From contig NC_044984.1 of NCBI RefSeq assembly GCF_008728515.1, positions 92,117,181 to 92,181,180 of the forward strand: a stretch of 64,000 nucleotides of DNA, in the 5' to 3' direction. This DNA is from Papio anubis. Its lineage: Eukaryota > Chordata > Mammalia > Primates > Cercopithecidae. The position numbers and the translations under genes are program-made. Below are positions 58,491-64,000 of the stretch, one piece after another. A model generated the notes under the pieces. The model was not told the DNA's origin. It was given only the letters and a program-made list of their open reading frames with translations, and searched no databases. Numbering within the stretch: position 1 is the stretch's first letter; each line of letters begins with the position of its first letter.

Positions 58491-58539
58491 CTTTAATATA
58501 CATATTGGTCATCTGAGGATCTCATCAAATTTTTATTTT

Positions 58540-59881
58540 GGGTGGCTGGCAAGATGGCCAAATAGGAACCACTCTGGTCTGCAGATCCCAGTGAGATCAA
58601 CACAGAAGGCGGGTGATTTCTGCATATTAACTGAGGTACCCAGGTCATCTCACTGAGACTGGTTAGATAGTGGGTGCAGCCCATCAAGGGCAAGCAGAAG
58701 CATGGTGGGGCACTGCCTCACCCAGGAAGGGAAAGGAGTCAGGGAACTCCCTCACCTAGCCAAGGGAAGCCCTGAGGGACTGTGCCACAAGGAACAGTGC
58801 ACTCCGGCCCAGATAGTACGCTTTTCCCATGGTCTTTGCAACCCACAGAGCAGGAGATTCCCTTGAGTGCCTACACCAGCAGGGCCCTGGGTTTCAAGCA
58901 CAAAACTGGGCGGCCATTTGGGCAGACGTCAAGCTAGCTGCAGGAGTTTTTTTGCATACCCCAGTGGTGCCTGGAACACCAGCGAGACAGAACCGTTCTG
59001 GAAAGGGGGCTGAAGCCAGGGAGCCAAGTGGTCTAGCTCAGCAGATCCCACCCACATGGCATCCACCAAGTTAAGATCCACTGGCTTGAAATTCTCGCTG
59101 CCAGCACAGCAGTCTGAAATTGACCTGGGATGCTCCAGCTTGGTGCGGAGAGGGACGACTGCCATTACTGAGGCTTGAGTAGGTGGTTTTCCCCTTACAG
59201 TGTAAATAAAGCCACAGGGAAGTTCAAACTGGGCAGAGCCCACTGCAACTCCGCAAAGCCGCTGTAGCCAGAATGCCTCTCTAGATTCCTCCTCTCTGGG
59301 CAGGGCATCTCTGAAAGAAAGACAGCAGCCCGAGTCTGGGGCATATAGATAAAATGCCAATCTCCCTGGAACAGAGCACCTAGGGGAAGAGGTAGCTGTG
59401 GGCACAGCTTCAGCAGACTTAAACATTCCTGCTGGCTGGCTATGAAGAGAGCAGCGGATCTCCCAGCAGAGTGCTTGAGCTCTGCTGAGGGACAGACTGC
59501 CTCATCAGGTGGGTCCCTGACCCCTTTGCCTCCTAAATGGAGACACCCCCAACCAGGGGTCAACAGACACCTCATACAGGAGAGCTCCAGCTAGCATCTG
59601 GCAGGTGCCCCTCTGGGACAAAGCTTGCAGAGGAAAGAACAGGCAGCAATCTTTGCTGTTCTGCAGCTTCGCTGCTGATACCCAGGCAAACAGGGTCTGG
59701 AGTGGACCTCTAGCTAACTCCAGCAGACCTGCAGCAGAGATGCCTGACTGTTAGAAAAACAAAAACAAAAAACTAACAAACAGAAAGCAACAGCATCAAC
59801 ATCAACAAAAAAGACGTCCACATAGAAACTCCATCTGAAAGTCACCAACATCAAAGACCAAAGGTAGATAAATCCACGAAG
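58540..59881 (+). promoter_or_regulatory. L1 5'UTR with YY1 site
   Basis: L1 internal promoter region. AAGATGGCC at 58551-58559 is the YY1-type site that sets the L1 start position. The UTR closes with the A-rich linker 'gttagaaaaacaaaaacaaa' before ORF1. A 165-codon minus-strand frame (58929-59426) lies inside and has no support as a gene. Confidence 0.85.
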
Positions 59882-60873
59882 ATGCAGAAAAACCAACACA
59901 AAAAGGCTGAGAATTCCAAAAACCAGAACGCCTCTTCTCCTCCAAAGGATCACGACTCCTTGCCAGCAAGGGAACAAAACTGGACGGAGAATAAGTTTGA
60001 CGAATTGACAGAAGTAGGCTTCAGAAGATGGGTAATAACAAACTCCTCCCAGCTAAAGAAGCATGTTCTAACCCAATGAAAGGAAGCTAAGAACCTTGAA
60101 AAAAGGTTAGAGGAATCACTAACTAGAATAACCAGTTTAGAGAAGAACATAAATGACCTGATGGAGCTGAATAACACAGCATGAGAACTTCGTGAAGCAT
60201 TCACAAGTATCAGTAGCTAAATCGATCAAGCAGAAGAAAGGATATCAGAGATTGAAGATCAACTTAATGAAATAAAGTGTGAAGACAGATTACAGAAAAA
60301 AGAATGAAAAGTAATGAACAAAGTCTCCAAGAAATATGGGACTATGAGAAAAGACCAAACCTACGTTTGATTGGTGTACCTGAAAGTGATGGGGAGAATG
60401 GAACCAAGCTGAAAAACACTCTTCAGGATATTATCCAAGAGAACTTCCTCAACCTAGCATGAAAGAGAACATTACAAAGATACTCCTCGAGAAGAGCAAC
60501 CTCAACAATCGTCAGATTCACCAAGGTTGAAATGAAGGAAAAAAATCTTAAGGCAGCCAGAGAGAAAGGTCAGGTTACCCACTAAGGGAAGCCCATCAGA
60601 CTAACAGCAGATCTCTCTGCAGAAACCCTGCGAGCCAGAATACAGTGGGGGCCAATATTCAACATTCTTAAAGAAAAGAATTTTCAACCCAGAATTTCAT
60701 ATCCAGCCAAAATAAGCTTCATAAATGAAGGAGAAATAAAATCCTTTATAGACAAGTAAATGCTGAGAGATTTTGCCACCACCAGGCCTGCCTTATAAGA
60801 GCTCCTGAAGGAAGCACTAAATATAGAAAGGAAAAACCAGTACCAGCCACTGCAAAAACATACCAAACTGTAA
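59882..60873 (+). pseudogene. L1 ORF1 pseudogene
   Basis: ORF1 encodes the trimeric RNA-binding chaperone of the L1 particle. The ATG at 59882 opens a frame with the family's N-terminal wording (SWTEN-like QNWTENKFDEL, GFRRW), but a stop occurs at 60077-60079 and others follow, for example near 60181. The expected C-terminal RNA-binding part is recognisable in pieces (for example LRLIGVPES-type wording at 60361-60390). The span of 992 bp is not a multiple of three and is shorter than the usual 338 codons plus stop. Non-functional. Confidence 0.92.
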
Positions 60874-61975
60874 AGACCATCAACACTATGAAGAAACTGC
60901 ATCAATTAACGGGCAAAATAACTAGCTAGCATCATAATGACAGGATCCAATTCACACATAACAATATTAACCTTAAATGTAAATGGGCTAAATGCCCCAA
61001 TTAAAAGACACAGACTGGCGGATTGGATAAAGAGTCAAGACCCATTGGTGTGGTATATTCAGGAGATCCATCTCACGTGCAAAGACACATATAGGCTCAA
61101 AATAAAGGGATGGAGGAAGATTCACCAAGCAAATGGAAAACCAGAAAAAGCAGGGGTTACAATTCTAGTCTCCGATAAAACAGACTTTAAACCAACAAAG
61201 ATCAAAAAAGACAAAGAAGGGCATTACATAATGGTAAAGGGATCAATGCAACAAAAGAGCTAACCATCCTAAATATATATGCACCCAGATTCATAAAGCA
61301 AGTTCTTAGAGACATACAAGGAGACTCAGACTCCCACACAATACTAGTGAGAGACTTTAACACCCCATTGTCAGTATTAGACAGGTCGAGACAGACAATT
61401 AACAAGGATATTCAGGACTTGAACTCAGTTCTGGACCAAGTGGATCTAATAGACATCTACAGAACTCTCCACCCCAAATTAACAGAATACACATTCTCAG
61501 CACCTCATTGCACTTATTCTAAAATTGACCACATATTTGAAAGTAAAACACTCCTCAGCAAATGCAAAAGAGCAGAAATCATAACAAACAGTCTCTCAGA
61601 CCACAGTGCAATCAAATTAGAACTCAGGATTAAGAAACTCACTCAAAACCACACAGCTGCATGGAAACTGAACAACTGCTCCTGAATGACTACTGGGTAC
61701 GAAATTAAGGCAAAAACAAACAAGTTCTTTAATTCCAATGAGAACAAAGACACGAGGTACCAGAATCTCTGGGACAGCTAAAGCAATTTCAAGAGGGAAA
61801 TTTATAGCATTAAATGCCCACAGGAGCAAGTGGGAAAGATCTAAAATCAAAACCCTAACATCACAATTGAGAGAACTAGAGAAGCAAAAGCAAACAAATT
61901 CAAAAGCTAGCAGAAGACAAAAAATAACTAAGACCAGAGCAGAACTAAAGGACATACAGACACAAAAAACCCTTC

Positions 61976-61977
61976 GA

Positions 61978-62060
<83 letters not shown>

Positions 62061-62150
62061 GAAGAAAGGAAGGAAGGAAGGAAGGAAGGAAGGAAGGAAG
62101 GAAGGAAGGAAGGAAGGAAGGAAGGAAGGAAGGAAGGAAGGAAGGAAGGA
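61976..62150. repeat. (AAAG)n-(AAGG)n microsatellite in L1 ORF2
   Basis: About 21 AAAG units (61976-62060) followed by about 21 AAGG units (to 62150), pure purine on the plus strand. It replaces a short A-run of L1 ORF2 ('cccttc' ... 'atcagtgaatccagg') and happens to stay open in one frame as a Lys/Arg/Glu/Gly-rich run. Confidence 0.98.
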
Positions 62151-62220
62151 ATCAGTGAATCCAGGAGTTGGTTTTCTGAAAAGATTAACAAAAAACGTAG
62201 AATGCTAGCCAGACCAGTAA

Positions 62221-62248
62221 AAAAGAAAAAAGAAAAAAAAAAAAAAAA
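62221..62248. repeat. A-rich expansion inside L1 ORF2
   Basis: An imperfect AAAAAG/A17 run replacing normal ORF2 codons, a second local slippage site about 70 bp after the tetranucleotide array. Confidence 0.9.
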
Positions 62249-64000
62249 ACAGAAGAATCAAATAGACACAACAAAAAGTGATAAACAGGCTATCACCACT
62301 GATCCCACAGAAATACAAACTACCATCAGAAAATACTATAAACACCTCTACACAAATAAACTAGAGAATCTAGAAGAAATGGACAAATTCCTGGACACAT
62401 ACACCCTCCCAAGACTAAATCAGGAAGAAATTGAATCCCTTAATAGACCAATAACAAGTTCTGAAACTGAGGCAATAATGAATAGCCTACCAACTAAAAA
62501 AATCCCAGAACTAGAGGGAGTCACAGCGGAACTCTATAGGAGGTATAAAGAAGAGGTGGTACCATTCCTTCTGAAACTATTCCAAATGATAGAAAAAGAA
62601 GGATTCCTTCCTAATTCATTTTATGAGACCAGCATCATCCTGATACCAAATCCTGGCAGAGAAACAACAAAAAAAGAAAATTTCAGGCCAATATCCCTGA
62701 TGAACATTGATGTGAAAATCCTAAATAAAATACTGGTAAACCAAATCCAGAAGTACATCAAAAAGCCTATCCACTATGATCAAGTTGACTTCATCCTTGC
62801 GATGCAAGGGTGGTTCGACATACGCAAATCAATAACAGAATCCATCATATAAACAAAACCAATGACAAAAACCACATGATTATCTCAATAGATGCAGAAA
62901 AGGCATTTGAAAAAATTCAACACCCCTTCATGCTAAAAACTCTCAATAAACTAGGCATTGATGGAACATATCGCAAAATAATGAGAGCTATTTATGAGAA
63001 ATCCACAGCTAATATTATACTGAATGATCAAAAGCTGAAAGCATTCCCTTTGAAAACCGACACAAGACAAGGATGCCCTCTCTCACTCCTCCTATTCAAC
63101 TTAGTATTGGAAGTTCTGGCCAGAGCAATCAGGCAAGGTAAAGAAATAAAAGGTATTCAATTAGGAAGAGAGGTCGTCAAATTGTCTCTGTTTGCAGATG
63201 ACATGGTTGTATATTTAGAAAACCCCATCGTCTCAGCTGAAAATCTCCTTAAGCTGATAAGCAACTTAAGCAAAGTCTCAGGATACAAAATCAGTGTGCA
63301 AAAATCACAAATATTCCTATACACCAATAATAGACAAACACAGAGCCAAATAGTAAGTGAACTACCATTCATAGTTGCTACAAAGAGAATAAAATACCTA
63401 TGAATACAACTTGCAAGGGATGTGAAGGACCTGTTCAAGGAGAGCTACAAACCACTGCTCAAGGAAATCAGAGAGGACACAAACAAATGGGAAAACATTC
63501 CATGATTATGGATAGGAAGAATCAATATCATGAAAATGGCCATATTGACCAAAGTAATTTATAGATCCAATGCTATCCCCAGCAAGCTACCACTGGTTTT
63601 CTTCACAGAGTTAGAAAAAACTACTTTAAATTTTATATAGAACCAAAAAAGAGCCCATATAGCCAAGACAATCCTAAGCAAAAAGAATAAAGCTGGAGGC
63701 ACCACACTAACTACCTCACTTCAATCTATACTACAAGGCTACTGTAACCAAAAGAGCATGGTACTGGTACCAAAACAGATATATAAACAGAACAGAGTCC
63801 TCATAAATAATGCCACTCATCCTACAACCATCTGATATTTGACAAACCAGAGAAAAACAAGCAATGGGGAAAGGATTTCCTATTTAATAAATGGTGTTTG
63901 GAAAACTGGCCAGCCATATGCCAGGAACTGAAACTGGACCCCTTCCTTACACCTTGTACAAAAACTAACTCAAGATGGATTAGAGACTTAAATGTGAAAC

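Larger units (their letters stand above)
58540..64000 (+). mobile_element. Primate L1 (L1P), 5' end present, runs off the window
   Basis: Begins 'gggtggctggcaagatggcc', the L1 5' terminus, and continues through a 1.34-kb 5'UTR, a decayed ORF1, the inter-ORF spacer and about two thirds of ORF2 to the window edge. Age signs (several frameshifts and nonsense changes, lost CpGs) point to an older L1PA or L1PB rather than an active L1. It cannot retrotranspose by itself. Its 3' end, tail and target duplication lie beyond the window. Confidence 0.95.
60937..64000 (+). pseudogene. L1 ORF2 pseudogene (endonuclease and RT), incomplete
   Basis: ORF2 encodes an endonuclease and reverse transcriptase. 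From the ATG at 60937 the endonuclease shows Asn14 (60976-60978) and Glu43 (61063-61065). The frame stops at 61261-61263, next to a missing stretch relative to the family. The middle holds a long AAAG/AAGG microsatellite. The RT domain continues in two frames, with a 1-base shift near 62840. The catalytic FADD motif is intact at 63191-63202, but a TGA follows at 63401-63403. The C-terminal part lies outside the window. Confidence 0.93.

Noticed and set aside
58929..59426. 165-codon minus-strand frame
   Set aside because: Lies wholly within the L1 5'UTR; no evidence of translation and it does not match what I know of L1 antisense ORF0 placement.
61738..62208. 156-codon plus-strand frame with a Lys/Arg/Glu/Gly-rich repeat
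   Set aside because: It reads L1 ORF2 plus the AAAG/AAGG microsatellite; not a gene.
62202..63403. 216- and 197-codon frames with reverse transcriptase similarity
   Set aside because: They are two frames of the same broken L1 ORF2, separated by a frameshift, not host genes.
1..64000. Search for CRISPR arrays, operons, phage or bacterial genes
   Set aside because: Composition and repeats are those of a primate nuclear genome; no spaced identical repeats of the CRISPR type were found.
1..64000. Search for intact tRNA, rRNA or snRNA genes
   Set aside because: Only tRNA-derived MIR and 7SL-derived Alu sequences were seen.

Overview
The window looks like a catarrhine primate nuclear genome, most likely human or ape. 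It is dense in Alu elements (including AluS/AluY-like copies), primate L1 (L1PA/L1P), MaLR LTRs (MST/THE1/MLT1), several class I ERV solo LTRs, and older mammalian MIR and L2 copies. Unique sequence is AT-rich and CpG-poor. I found no convincing host protein-coding exon, tRNA, rRNA or CRISPR array. The open frames available are short, interrupted, or lie inside retrotransposons or microsatellites. The segment is best read as intergenic DNA or a large intron, so there is no operon or pathway to describe. Family names come from remembered consensus sequences; no database search was run.

Layout. 0-6 kb: L2, a class I ERV solo LTR with a 4-bp target duplication, an MLT1 LTR split by a MER1-type hAT transposon with a perfect 8-bp target duplication, and an MLT2-like ERVL LTR carrying a fragment of mitochondrial ND1 (a NUMT). 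6-16 kb: MIR, Alu, L2, a second ERV LTR and a MIR with an internal tandem duplication. 16-25 kb: Alus (one with a 73-bp internal duplication, one doubly deleted), simple repeats, an unusual rearranged inverted repeat near 18.4-18.7 kb, and a small CpG-dense patch near 21.3 kb. 24-30 kb: ERV LTRs and an old L1M on the plus strand that carries an LTR-less retroviral gag (nucleocapsid) remnant. 30-38 kb: MIRs, an L2 broken successively by an MST LTR and an Alu, and another MST LTR.

38-46 kb: an old L1M on the minus strand broken by a 5'-truncated L1PA that may carry a 3' transduction; then an L2 broken by both an ERV LTR and an L1ME. 46-58 kb: several L2 and MIR copies, three Alus (one with an inverted duplication of its own 5' junction), a second copy of the ERV LTR family seen at 29.9 kb, and a repeat-free stretch at 57.4-57.9 kb that reads like a conserved non-coding element. 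58.54 kb to the end: a primate L1 with its 5' end intact, entering on the plus strand and running out of the window. Its ORF1 and ORF2 are broken, and a long AAAG/AAGG microsatellite sits inside ORF2.

No clearly new biological system was found. The most informative items are structural: the NUMT in an LTR, the two inverted rearrangements, the gag remnant in L1M, the possible L1 3' transduction and the candidate conserved element.
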